Shown here: positions 41,908-51,108 of the stretch, in pieces | Numbering within the stretch: the first letter of the stretch is position 1 | Layout of the letters: each line of letters opens with the position of its first letter | NCBI GenBank assembly: GCA_964542225.1 | Contig: CAZITO010000005.1 | Span: 1-58,739, forward strand | Direction: 5' to 3' | Source: Scybalousia_A sp964542225 | GTDB lineage: Bacteria > Bacteroidota > Bacteroidia > Bacteroidales > P3 | Length of the DNA: 58,739 bases | Position numbers and translations under genes: made by a program | Notes under the pieces: generated by a model | Told to the model about the DNA's origin: nothing | The model's database searches: none | Seen by the model: only the letters and a program-made list of their open reading frames with translations

Positions 41908-44059
41908 TTTTAATACAGTCAAGACATACACATTGGCAAAATTATTTTCTGATAATTACAAAATAATAATACCTGACTTGCAACGTGATTATTGCTGGGG
42001 AGACGAAACTCATACCGCAGAGAAAAAAGAACTTGTCAGTGATTTTGTTAATAATTTAATAGAGCTGTTCAATGATAAAAAGCATAAAGAGGCTATGAAT
42101 TTGGGGGTGATATACGGTTATGAAGCCCCGAGTAATCATATTCAACTTTGCGATGGGCAACAACGTATAACAACATTATTTCTTTTGTTGGGAATGCTAA
42201 ACAAAAAGACAAACAATGCTTTTAGAACGCATTTAATCTCTGATTTTGAATATAAAAAAGACGACAAAGAACCATATTTGCAATATTCCATACGAGAGTC
42301 TTCCCTTTATTTTATTAGCGATATTGTTTGTCATTTTTTTATAAAAGAAGAAAATGATGAAGAATACATTAATGAGGTTAAGGATATTAGGAGTGCGTCT
42401 TGGTTTTTTAATGAATATAACTTAGATCCAACCATCAATAGTATGATAAATGCTATACAAAAGATAGAAAACATTTTATCTGATAAGGAGGAGAAATGGT
42501 GTTTAGAATTTGGGGAATTTCTAACTTCACAACTTAAATTTATGTACTATGATATGGAAAACAGAAAAAATGGCGAGGAAACATTTGTTGTTATAAACAC
42601 AACAGGTGAGCCTTTATCCAATAATCAAAATCTAAAACCTCAACTATGTAATACCAAAGATGAATATGAAAAATGGGAAGAAATAGAAACATGGTTTTGG
42701 AATAAACGTCTAAACGATAACGATACTGCAGATGCCGGGTTTAATGAGTTTTTGAGATGGGTAACAATGCTTGACTCTGAAAAAGAAACTCTCAAAGAAA
42801 TATTAAAAACGGGAGTATATGCATTTCAAAAAGATAAAATAAAATTTGATGAAATAAACAATTATTGGGAACAAGTCTGCTTTTTGTTTGCAAAATGGGA
42901 GAAGAAAGAGGAGTTAAACAAAGAATATTTATCTCCTAAAAAAAACAATAATGGTTTAAAAGTTATAACTCAAATAGATTGTTTCCGTCTGCTTCCGCTA
43001 ATAGCCTATTGCAAGGAACATAAAGTAACAGATAAAAATGACAGAGACTTATTGCGTTTATATGAATTTGTCAATAATTTATCTCGTATAAGCAATGTCC
43101 GTAACGCAGTAAATGATTTAGTCTCTGATGTAATAAATATAGCAAAGAGGCATAAGGACATTATTGAATTATTAAAAGATGATAGTAACATTTCTAAAAC
43201 AATTTTGTCCGAGGAAGAAAAATTAAAATTATCTATTCTTAAAGATAATGCACATAGAAACGAAATAGAAGAAGCATTTTGGGAAGCACAAAATGATAAA
43301 GAAAAAGAATCTCATAAATTATGGTCAGGAGAAATTTTACCTTTAATAGAATGGTCAATGAGTGATAGGTCTGATAAAAATAGTTTTGATATAAATAAAT
43401 TTAGATGTTATTTAAAACGTTTTGACAATGTATACAACGAATCGGATTTAGACCCTCTTAGACGTGCTTTACTAACCCGAAATTTAAAAGAATATCCAAA
43501 AAAAATTCGCAGTAATACAAATTATTCTTTTTGTTATGAGTGGTCTGATTGGCATACGCTGATATTTGAGAATAGCGAAAAGTTTAAAGAATTCTTTGAT
43601 GATTTGGCAAGGGAAAAAACTTATGAGCAGATGATAGATGAGTATAACGATATGGAAAATGAATATTATGATTTTGTAAAAAAAGACTATTTATTAAAGT
43701 ATTGCGAACAAAAAAATATTCAATGGATGGGTAAAAATGGGTGGGTGTTAATTGAGAGGCAACGTGCAACAACTTATACATCTGTACGTAATAAGCATTT
43801 AGCACACTATCTTTCTGATAAATTGCCTAAGGAGTTTTATACTATTGAATGCAGATGGGATTTTGTAAAAATAGAAGACAAGCAAAATAAAGATAAAGTT
43901 TTTTATATCAAATATTGGGACAATAAGTGGCGTTTTGGTGAAACAGAGAAAACGATACAGGAAGAAAACTGTAGCGACACAATAGATTTTAAAGAAACAA
44001 CAAAATATGAATACGAGAATGTTCTGACACATTTGCAGAAAAAATTAGAAATAAATTAA
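41891..44059 (+). CDS. Second DUF262 domain protein (no recognisable HNH domain)
   Basis: DUF262 motifs are IPDLQRDYCW (27-36) and CDGQQRITTLF (87-97), with TFVVINTTGEPLSNNQNL near 231 matching the usual NTxGxxLS element of the family. The C-terminal ~450 residues look largely helical and Lys/Glu-rich, and end in a short beta-rich part (HYLSDKLPKEFYTIECRWDFV; KWRFGE). I see no HNH or PD-(D/E)xK motif, so it may be a regulatory or sensing partner for the upstream nuclease. It overlaps that gene by 17 bases. Paired DUF262 genes are found in mobile defence loci, but I cannot name this exact pair. Confidence 0.82.
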   Translation: MENKINFNTVKTYTLAKLFSDNYKIIIPDLQRDYCWGDETHTAEKKELVSDFVNNLIELFNDKKHKEAMNLGVIYGYEAPSNHIQLCDGQQRITTLFLLLGMLNKKTNNAFRTHLISDFEYKKDDKEPYLQYSIRESSLYFISDIVCHFFIKEENDEEYINEVKDIRSASWFFNEYNLDPTINSMINAIQKIENILSDKEEKWCLEFGEFLTSQLKFMYYDMENRKNGEETFVVINTTGEPLSNNQNLKPQLCNTKDEYEKWEEIETWFWNKRLNDNDTADAGFNEFLRWVTMLDSEKETLKEILKTGVYAFQKDKIKFDEINNYWEQVCFLFAKWEKKEELNKEYLSPKKNNNGLKVITQIDCFRLLPLIAYCKEHKVTDKNDRDLLRLYEFVNNLSRISNVRNAVNDLVSDVINIAKRHKDIIELLKDDSNISKTILSEEEKLKLSILKDNAHRNEIEEAFWEAQNDKEKESHKLWSGEILPLIEWSMSDRSDKNSFDINKFRCYLKRFDNVYNESDLDPLRRALLTRNLKEYPKKIRSNTNYSFCYEWSDWHTLIFENSEKFKEFFDDLAREKTYEQMIDEYNDMENEYYDFVKKDYLLKYCEQKNIQWMGKNGWVLIERQRATTYTSVRNKHLAHYLSDKLPKEFYTIECRWDFVKIEDKQNKDKVFYIKYWDNKWRFGETEKTIQEENCSDTIDFKETTKYEYENVLTHLQKKLEIN

Positions 44060-44135
44060 TAAACTTTGTCTTTATTTTGCAAAAGATAAAAAAATAAGTA
44101 ATGAATTCTTATACCGAGTAAGTATCGGGTTGAGA

Positions 44136-44175
44136 AAAAACAAAGCCACTATTTTTTATTAGTGGCTTTGTTTTA
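44136..44175. terminator. Bidirectional terminator between DUF262 operon and M13 peptidase gene
   Basis: CAAAGCCACTA and TAGTGGCTTTG form a perfect 11-bp stem with an 8-base loop, flanked by A6 and T4. It serves both converging genes. Confidence 0.92.
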
Positions 44176-44198
44176 TAAGATACAATAAATTGGGGGTA

Positions 44199-46238
44199 TT
44201 ACCAAAGTTTTAAGCGTTCGCTTGGTTTGATATACATTTTGTCTGTTGGTTGAACATCAAAAGCCTTATACCACATATCTATATGAGGCAACGCACCATT
44301 TACTCTCCAACGTCCCAAAGAGTGAGGGTCAGATTTTGTCAATTGTCTTATGGCTTGCTCTGTTATGTTGCTTGCCCAAACTCCTGCATATGCAAGGAAA
44401 AATCTTTGGTCGGCAGTAAAACCATCTATTACAGGCAATTCCTTACCTTTGGTAGCATTCTTGTAGGCATACCACGCAACTTGCAAACCACCGTGGTCAG
44501 CCAAATTCTCACCCAAAGTCAATTGTCCGTTTGCGTTAAGGTCAGGTAAAACTTTTATTTTAGAGAAAAATTCAACATATTGTTTACCCTTTTCTTTAAA
44601 ATTCTCTACGTCTGACTCTACCCACCAATCTGTCATATTACCTTCTTTGTCATAGTGAGAACCTTGGTCATCAAATCCATGAGTCATTTCGTGTCCTATA
44701 ACCACGCCTATTGCTCCATAATTAAAAGCATCGTCTGCCATAGGGTCAAAGAAAGGATATTGCAATATTCCGGCAGGGAAACAAATCTCGTTGGTTGTTG
44801 GGTTATAGTAAGCGTTAACGGTTTGAGGGTACATCTGCCACTCGTCTATATCAACAGGTTTGCCTGCTTTTTTGTCCAAATTGTCTTTTGTCCAAAAACG
44901 ATTGCATTCCATTATGTTCTCGTAATAAGACTTGCTGTTGTCTATATTAAGGGCTGACATATCAGTCCATGTATCAGGGTAACCTATTTTAACGTAGAAT
45001 GTAAGCAATTTTTCCAAAGCGGCTATCTTTGTCTCAGGTGTCATCCAATCTTGTGCTTTAATTCTTTCTGCCAAAGCGATTTGAAGATTTTTTACAAGTT
45101 TGGACATTCTGTCTTTGGATGATTGAGGGAAGTATTTTTCAGCATACATTTTACCCAAAGCCTCGCCCATTTGTCTTTCAACTTGAGAGGTGCAACGTCT
45201 CCATCTTGGTTGCATTTCTTTTGAGCCTGAAAGTGTCTTGCCAAAGAAATCAAAATTGGCCTCTGCTATTTCATCGCTAAGATAAGATGCGGCGGAAGTA
45301 ATTACATCCCACTCCAAATAAGCCTTGTATTCTTCCGGTTTGATGGTAGCAAGTATTTCATTCATTCCTGCCACAAAAGAAGGTTGTCCGACTACCATAT
45401 TTTGAATATAAGCATCCTTAACTCCCATAGCATTCATTGTTTTGCGCAATGGAACATTAGGGTATTTGGATTCAAATTCTTGCAAAGTCATTTTATTGTA
45501 ATTGGCTTCAACATCTCTCAATTCCGTACGAGAAAGAGAAACTTTTGCTATGGCAGTTTCTACATTCATTATGGCTTGCATTTTCTTTTTGGCATCTTTT
45601 TCTTTAAAACCAAATAGTTTAAACATACGAACTATATGTTTTTTGTAAGCCTCACGTATTTCTTTTGTGTTGGCATCGTTGTCCAAATAATATTCTTTTT
45701 GTCCAAGTGTCAAACCGCTTTGGTATACATTTAAAATATTATTTTTGGAGTCTTTCTCATCGGCATTAAATCCCATATACATAAACTCTTGCAAGCCCAT
45801 TGGAGCATATTTTAATTGCCATTCCAAAAGTTGAGCATTGGTTTTGCAAGCCTCCAACTCCTTTATTGTAGGCATTATAGGGGATATGCCATCAGAGTTT
45901 CTTTTTGTAGAATCCATTGCCATTTTGTACAAATCGGCAAGTTTTTGCTCGGTAGAGCCTTTTGGATAGGTTTTCTTTAACAAATCGTTAAGAATGGAAT
46001 TGATTCTTTCACTGTTGTCCTTAGCCAATTGGTCAAAAGAACCAAAACGAGAATAAGCCGCAGGCAACGGGTTGTTTTTCATCCAGCCTCCGCAAGCAAA
46101 TTCATAAAAATCCTCTGAGGGTTTTACATTTTTGTTAAGATTCTCCGGTCTGATACCAGAGGATAAACTTTCCTGTCCGTTAGTTGCAAATCCCATACAA
46201 GCAAAAAACATTATGGGTAAAAGTTTTGTCATTTTCAT
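44199..46238 (-). CDS. M13 family zinc metallopeptidase (neprilysin/PepO-like), exported
   Basis: Signal peptide about 1-21. The zinc motif HEMTH (516-520) is preceded by GAIGVVIG, and the third ligand Glu577 lies in ENLADHGG (577-584); PNAYYNP-like VNAYYNPTTNEICFPAGILQ comes before, as in all M13 enzymes. Length 679 is normal. It probably degrades oligopeptides in the periplasm or at the surface. Single gene, ending at a shared terminator. Confidence 0.95.
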   Translation of the reverse strand: MKMTKLLPIMFFACMGFATNGQESLSSGIRPENLNKNVKPSEDFYEFACGGWMKNNPLPAAYSRFGSFDQLAKDNSERINSILNDLLKKTYPKGSTEQKLADLYKMAMDSTKRNSDGISPIMPTIKELEACKTNAQLLEWQLKYAPMGLQEFMYMGFNADEKDSKNNILNVYQSGLTLGQKEYYLDNDANTKEIREAYKKHIVRMFKLFGFKEKDAKKKMQAIMNVETAIAKVSLSRTELRDVEANYNKMTLQEFESKYPNVPLRKTMNAMGVKDAYIQNMVVGQPSFVAGMNEILATIKPEEYKAYLEWDVITSAASYLSDEIAEANFDFFGKTLSGSKEMQPRWRRCTSQVERQMGEALGKMYAEKYFPQSSKDRMSKLVKNLQIALAERIKAQDWMTPETKIAALEKLLTFYVKIGYPDTWTDMSALNIDNSKSYYENIMECNRFWTKDNLDKKAGKPVDIDEWQMYPQTVNAYYNPTTNEICFPAGILQYPFFDPMADDAFNYGAIGVVIGHEMTHGFDDQGSHYDKEGNMTDWWVESDVENFKEKGKQYVEFFSKIKVLPDLNANGQLTLGENLADHGGLQVAWYAYKNATKGKELPVIDGFTADQRFFLAYAGVWASNITEQAIRQLTKSDPHSLGRWRVNGALPHIDMWYKAFDVQPTDKMYIKPSERLKLW

Positions 46239-46351
46239 TTACTGTACTATGTTTAATATTTTTATTAGTTATTTTTTACCTTCAAAAAAAAGCGTACTAT
46301 GTTTGACACAAACATCAAACATAGCACAACTTCAATTCCTTTTCTTTTCTC

Positions 46352-47386
46352 TTATTTTGCTCCTTTTAGTTGTTTTATCATTTCCATATCAGCCTGAGCA
46401 CCTTTAACATCTTTTAGTGCTTGTTTGCTGGCACCTCTTCTTTGTAAGGCTTGTATTTTCATATTTTTTTGTACCTTATCAGAATCTATCACCTTGTCCA
46501 TATCGGCTATGGCTTCGGTATATTTTTTTAATTTAAAATAAGCATTTCCACGTTGATAAATTATATTTATATCATCTGCATTGATAGCCAAATAAGAATT
46601 GTAATCCGCTATTGCTTGTTCAAAATTATTTAACATACCATAAATTGTCGCTCTGTACTGATATAGTTTTTCTGTTTTTATTCCGAGTTCTTCTGCTTTT
46701 GTATAGTCGTTAAGCGCATTTTGATATCCTTCCGGAGTTTTTAAAGAATAGTTGGCAAACGCTCTGTCCTCATAGTATGTTGCCTCATTAGGGTTGATTT
46801 CTATGGCTTTACTGTAATAAGTTATGGCATTAGCCCAATCCTGACCTATGGCATAAGCCGCCGCTATGTTTTTGCTTACATCGTCATTTTTATTGTCCAA
46901 ATTCAAAACCTGTTTAAGAACCTCTATATAGTTGGAATATTCTTTCAAAGCCATGTAAGCATTAGCCTTTTCCAATAGGGCTTCTTTGTTGTTGGCATTC
47001 ATTGATAACAAAGTATTTGCATCGTCTATGGCCTGTTTGGAATAGCCCAATTTGTTAAAAGAAAGTACTCTGAACATAAGGGCTTTTTGCAAAGCATCCT
47101 TATCCTCGGGTGAAGAGGAAATAAAAGAAGTAAGGTCGGAAACTGCACCTTGATAGTTGTCAGTTTGAAACTCTGCCACTCCTTTATAGTAATAAGCAAA
47201 GTTCCAATTAGGAAGTTCGCTTCTGCATTGGTCAAACGAATTAATCATTTCTTGCCAATTCTTATTAGCATTGAAATTGCTATAAGTATCTATCCATTTG
47301 TTAAGAGTTTCTTCTTCGCTTTGAGCAAACATAACTGTGCTTGATAAAATCAAAGCAAGTGTCAAAATCATTTTCTTCATGGTCAT
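46352..47386 (-). CDS. Exported tetratricopeptide repeat protein
   Basis: Signal peptide 1-21 (ending VMFAQ). At least seven TPR-like 34-residue helical hairpins follow, for example WANAITYYSKAIEINPNEATYYEDRA and FEQAIADYNSYLAINADDINI, up to residue 310. Such proteins act as scaffolds in envelope complexes; the partner is unknown. It is transcribed alone, or with the M13 gene 113 bases downstream. Confidence 0.85.
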   Translation of the reverse strand: MTMKKMILTLALILSSTVMFAQSEEETLNKWIDTYSNFNANKNWQEMINSFDQCRSELPNWNFAYYYKGVAEFQTDNYQGAVSDLTSFISSSPEDKDALQKALMFRVLSFNKLGYSKQAIDDANTLLSMNANNKEALLEKANAYMALKEYSNYIEVLKQVLNLDNKNDDVSKNIAAAYAIGQDWANAITYYSKAIEINPNEATYYEDRAFANYSLKTPEGYQNALNDYTKAEELGIKTEKLYQYRATIYGMLNNFEQAIADYNSYLAINADDINIIYQRGNAYFKLKKYTEAIADMDKVIDSDKVQKNMKIQALQRRGASKQALKDVKGAQADMEMIKQLKGAK

Positions 47387-47468
47387 ATCATTTTTTTGTT
47401 ACTTTCAGAAATACATCTTTATTTAAACGCAAAACCTATCTTTCTTATTATTATTTGAAATAAAATTT

Positions 47469-48128
47469 TTATAGTTTAAACTTTATATATTTTATTGTTT
47501 TACCCTCATTCAAATACATTTTTTCATAAAAAGTTTGTATTTCTTTTACCTCGTCTTCAATATCTGTATTATAAAGGTCGTTGGTTTCATAGATTATATT
47601 ATGTTTTTCATCTTTAAGCATTTGAGAAGTATAGTCATATAACTCCTCGCTATCTGTTTTGAGATAAAGAGTAGCGTCTTTGCTTAGAATTTTAGAGTAT
47701 CTTTCCAAAAATCTTGGACAGGTTAGTCTTTTGTTTTCGTTTTTTATTTGAGGGTCGCAGAAAGTTATCCAAATTTCATTTACTTCCTCCGGTGCAAAAA
47801 AACTCTCAATCATTTGTATATGACACCGCAAAAAAGCAACATTTCCCATTTTGTTATCAAAGGCTGTTTTACACCCTCTCCACAATCTTGCACCCTTGAT
47901 ATCTATACCTATAAAGTTTTTCTCTTTATGTTTTGTTGCCAAACCTACAGTATACTCCCCCTTACCACAACCAAGTTCCAATACAATGGGGTTGTTGTTT
48001 TTGAAATACTTTTCTTTCCAGCAACCTTTAAGAAAAAAAGGCTTATCCTTTATTTGCTCGTATGGAATTTGAAATAAGTTATCAAAAGTAAGGTTCTCGG
48101 CAAATCTCTCCAATTTATTCTTTCCCAT
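47469..48128 (-). CDS. trmB: tRNA (guanine-N7-)-methyltransferase
   Basis: Forms m7G46 in tRNA using SAM. The SAM motif VLELGCGKGEYTVGLA is at about residues 49-64. The conserved FIGIDIKGARLWRG, and ITFCDPQIKNENKRLTCPRFL in place of the usual DPWPKKRH-type motif, match the Bacteroidota form. Length 219 fits. It is the last gene of the gltX-fau-tsaB-trmB run. Confidence 0.93.
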   Translation of the reverse strand: MGKNKLERFAENLTFDNLFQIPYEQIKDKPFFLKGCWKEKYFKNNNPIVLELGCGKGEYTVGLATKHKEKNFIGIDIKGARLWRGCKTAFDNKMGNVAFLRCHIQMIESFFAPEEVNEIWITFCDPQIKNENKRLTCPRFLERYSKILSKDATLYLKTDSEELYDYTSQMLKDEKHNIIYETNDLYNTDIEDEVKEIQTFYEKMYLNEGKTIKYIKFKL

Positions 48129-48149
48129 AAATGTTTTTTTATTATGTCT

Positions 48150-48848
48150 TTAATACAATCCCTTTACAACGGATTTTTTTGCAATAAAATCTTTCAAATA
48201 ATAAGGCTCAAAATACGCCACATCCTCAAAATCACCATTATTATATTTCGCTTGAGCAAGCAAAGTCATATATTCAGCATTGAGTACTATGGAATTATCA
48301 TATACATATATTTCATTATTGAGTACTTCCTTGCACTTGGTTGCTCCATTGCCAACAACTACTATTTTTTTATCCTTATGATAATTTTCATACAAATCTT
48401 TATCTATAATATCGGCTGAAATATCTTTAACAAGATTTAAATTTTCATCATACATGGCACTATAAACTTCCATTCTTCGTGCATCTATCATAGGCAGGTA
48501 TAAGCAATCAGGGTATTTTTCTTTGGCTCTAAATGCTAATATTTGCAATGTATCTATTGCTATCAATGGTATATCCAAAGCGTACGCCAACCCCTTGGCT
48601 GAGGACACACCTATTCTTAACCCGGTGTAAGAGCCCGGACCTTTACTGACAGCGACAGCATTTAATTCCTTTCTCAAATCTTGCCCACAAATAGTGAATA
48701 TTTCTTCAATAAAGGAGGTAAGTAATTTGGAATGAGAGTTTGTTTCCGTACTCGTTTTGTGACAAAGAATTTGATTGCCTCTACTCAAAACCACAGAGCA
48801 AATCTCGGTGGCTGTTTCTATGGACAATATCAGAGGTTGTGTTATCAT
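48150..48848 (-). CDS. tsaB: tRNA threonylcarbamoyladenosine biosynthesis protein TsaB
   Basis: Partner of TsaD in forming t6A37 of ANN-decoding tRNAs. ASKHA-fold start ILSIETATEICSVVLS and the signature VSKGPGSYTGLRIGVSSAKGLAYAL (about 68-92) are clear. Length 232 is typical. It lies 21 bases upstream of trmB and 30 bases after the folate gene. Confidence 0.94.
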   Translation of the reverse strand: MITQPLILSIETATEICSVVLSRGNQILCHKTSTETNSHSKLLTSFIEEIFTICGQDLRKELNAVAVSKGPGSYTGLRIGVSSAKGLAYALDIPLIAIDTLQILAFRAKEKYPDCLYLPMIDARRMEVYSAMYDENLNLVKDISADIIDKDLYENYHKDKKIVVVGNGATKCKEVLNNEIYVYDNSIVLNAEYMTLLAQAKYNNGDFEDVAYFEPYYLKDFIAKKSVVKGLY

Positions 48849-48878
48849 GGCATTTTTACGAGATTAATAAAAACTATT

Positions 48879-49427
48879 TCATTCAAAAACAAATGAGGTG
48901 GAAATAACTTCATCCATTTTAATGTCAAAACTCTCCGTCGGAACTTTTTCCACTATTTGAAAATCAAAACAAACTCCTATCTTTGTAGCCGACAAGGTAT
49001 TCAAAAGTCTATCATAAAAACCTCGTCCTCTTCCCATACGATTTTTTTCTTTGTCAAAAGCAACACCCGGTATTATCATTATATTGATTTGGTCAAAGTT
49101 TGTGTATTCCTTTCCCATAGGCTCCAAAATACCAAATTGCTCCCCCGCTTTCATACTTTCTTTACCCATATATTGTCTGAGTATCAAATCATCACCACTT
49201 ACACAAGGCAACAAAATATTCTTCTTTTCATACCACTTATCCACAAAATCCTGAGTAAAAACCTCATCTTCCATAGACCAATAACACAATATCGTTTCAG
49301 CCTTTTGAAAAAACTCTTGCCTTTCTATTTTTTCAAAGATAGGGAAAGAAAGTTCCTTTTTTTCTTCCAAAGAATAAAGTTTTTTCTTCTCCCTTATCTC
49401 TTTTCTTAATATCTTTTTCTCTATCAT
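48879..49427 (-). CDS. 5-formyltetrahydrofolate cyclo-ligase
   Basis: Converts 5-formyl-THF to 5,10-methenyl-THF with ATP. N-terminal KKILRKEIREKKK, the central LILRQYMGKESMKAG, and the nucleotide loop MGRGRGFYDRLL near 133-144 are standard. Length 182 is normal. A 139-base upstream gap holds a folded region (see the entry at 49465). Confidence 0.92.
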   Translation of the reverse strand: MIEKKILRKEIREKKKLYSLEEKKELSFPIFEKIERQEFFQKAETILCYWSMEDEVFTQDFVDKWYEKKNILLPCVSGDDLILRQYMGKESMKAGEQFGILEPMGKEYTNFDQINIMIIPGVAFDKEKNRMGRGRGFYDRLLNTLSATKIGVCFDFQIVEKVPTESFDIKMDEVISTSFVFE

Positions 49428-49464
49428 ACCTCAATTACTACTTGCTCTTTGTTTTTATAAAAAA

Positions 49465-49540
49465 GCATTGTGAGAATTTAATTATGGTTCCCTCCGGTCA
49501 TAAATAAAACTCAATTCTTTATTTAAGGACCTCACACTCC
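49465..49540 (-). ncRNA. Candidate structured RNA between gltX and the formyl-THF cyclo-ligase gene
   Basis: Nested inverted repeats: outer TGTGAG/CTCACA (49469-49474 with 49531-49536), inner GGTC/GACC (49496-49499 with 49528-49531) and TAAATAAA/TTTATTTA (49501-49508 with 49518-49525), with a large asymmetric internal loop. On the - strand a T6 run follows soon after. It could be a terminator for gltX, a cis-regulator or a small RNA. In Proteobacteria the 6S RNA gene is adjacent to this same folate gene; I note the parallel but see no sequence proof. Confidence 0.4.
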
Positions 49541-49566
49541 TATACCAAACCTTCAATCGTATAATT

Positions 49567-51093
49567 CTAATAATTTATTTTTTCTATTGCTATTTTTATT
49601 CTGTCCAAACTTTCATTCTTACCCAATACTTTGAAAATCTCTACCATATTAACCCCTTTTGTATCACCAACAACAGCCAAACGTATGGAATTCATTATTT
49701 GTCCCATATTCAATTCGTTTTTAGGAATATAGTCCATAAGAAAAGCCTCAGCCTTTTCTCCCCAATCTTTATTGTCTTCTATTTGGGAAAGTTGTTCAAC
49801 TATATCTCTCATTCTTTCGCTTGTGCCTTCTTTCCAACGTTTTTTCAAAGCCTTTGGCTCGTATTCTGTAGGACGTACAAAGAAATAGTCGCTGTTTTGC
49901 CACAATTCTTTTGCAAAAGAGCATCTTTCTTTTACTAAGTGTACAACATTTTCCACAAAATCCAGGCTTGTCTCAAAGCCCTTTTCCTTTAATTCTTCAA
50001 TGTATTGCTGTGCTAAAATCTTATCATCTACTTTTTGCAAATATTGATGGTTAAACCATTTGGCTTTTTCCATATCAAATTTGGCTCCATGTTTGGAAAT
50101 TCTTTCAATGGAGAATTTTTCCACCAATTCCTGTAAAGAAAATATTTCTTGTTCCGTGCCGTCATTCCAGCCCAAAAGAGCCAACATATTTACAACGGCT
50201 TCAGGCAGATAACCGCTTTCTCTATAACCGGAGGATACTTCATTGCTTTTCTTGTCGTGCCATTCCAAAGGAAAGACAGGAAATCCCAATCTATCACCAT
50301 CTCTTTTGGAAAGTTTGCCCTTGCCATCAGGTTTGAGTATCAAAGGCAGATGAGCAAACAAAGGAGACTCCCATTCAAATGCTTTGTAAAGACTTACATG
50401 CAAAGGACAACTTGGCAACCATTCCTCTCCTCTGATAACGTGAGATATTTTCATCAAATGGTCATCCACAATGTTAGCCAAATGATAAGTCGGCATACCA
50501 TCGCTTTTATACAATACTTTATCATCCAAAATATTGGAATTAACCACAATATGACCTCTTATCAAATCATCAAATTCTATTTGTTCGCCTTCTTCAAATT
50601 TAAATCTTATTACAAATGGGGTGCCCTCGTCTATTAGTTTTTGAGTTTCTTCTTGTGTAAGCGAAAGGGAGTTTTTCAAATATTGTCTTGTGTGGCAATC
50701 ATATTGAAAAGTTTTTTTCTCTTTCTCGGCTTCTTCTCTTTTTTGGGCAAGTTCTTCTGCAGTATCAAAAGCATAATAGGCTTTGCCTTTATTAACAAGC
50801 AACAAAGCATAATCCTTATACATTTCTTTTCTTTCCGATTGTTTGTAAGGACCATAATCTCCGCCTACTCCCACTCCTTCATCAAAATTGAGTCCAAGCC
50901 ATTTAAATGACTCTATAATATACTCCTCCGCTCCTTCCACAAAACGAGTTTGGTCTGTGTCTTCTATTCTCAAAAGAAAATCTCCGCCGTTTTGTTTGGC
51001 AAAAAGATAATTATACAACGCTGTTCTTACTCCTCCAATGTGTAAAGGACCTGTTGGAGAAGGTGCAAATCTTACTCTTACTCTGTTTGTCAT
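49567..51093 (-). CDS. gltX: Glutamate-tRNA ligase
   Basis: Charges tRNA-Glu. Class I signature FAPSPTGPLHIGGVRTAL (HIGH motif) at the N-terminus and KLSKRDGDRLGFPVF (KMSKS motif) near residue 264. Length 508 fits the non-discriminating or discriminating bacterial enzyme; this cannot be decided from sequence by eye. It begins 15 bases after the PorG-like gene, so the two are likely cotranscribed. Confidence 0.97.
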   Translation of the reverse strand: MTNRVRVRFAPSPTGPLHIGGVRTALYNYLFAKQNGGDFLLRIEDTDQTRFVEGAEEYIIESFKWLGLNFDEGVGVGGDYGPYKQSERKEMYKDYALLLVNKGKAYYAFDTAEELAQKREEAEKEKKTFQYDCHTRQYLKNSLSLTQEETQKLIDEGTPFVIRFKFEEGEQIEFDDLIRGHIVVNSNILDDKVLYKSDGMPTYHLANIVDDHLMKISHVIRGEEWLPSCPLHVSLYKAFEWESPLFAHLPLILKPDGKGKLSKRDGDRLGFPVFPLEWHDKKSNEVSSGYRESGYLPEAVVNMLALLGWNDGTEQEIFSLQELVEKFSIERISKHGAKFDMEKAKWFNHQYLQKVDDKILAQQYIEELKEKGFETSLDFVENVVHLVKERCSFAKELWQNSDYFFVRPTEYEPKALKKRWKEGTSERMRDIVEQLSQIEDNKDWGEKAEAFLMDYIPKNELNMGQIMNSIRLAVVGDTKGVNMVEIFKVLGKNESLDRIKIAIEKINY

Positions 51094-51108
51094 AATACTT
51101 TTATTCTT

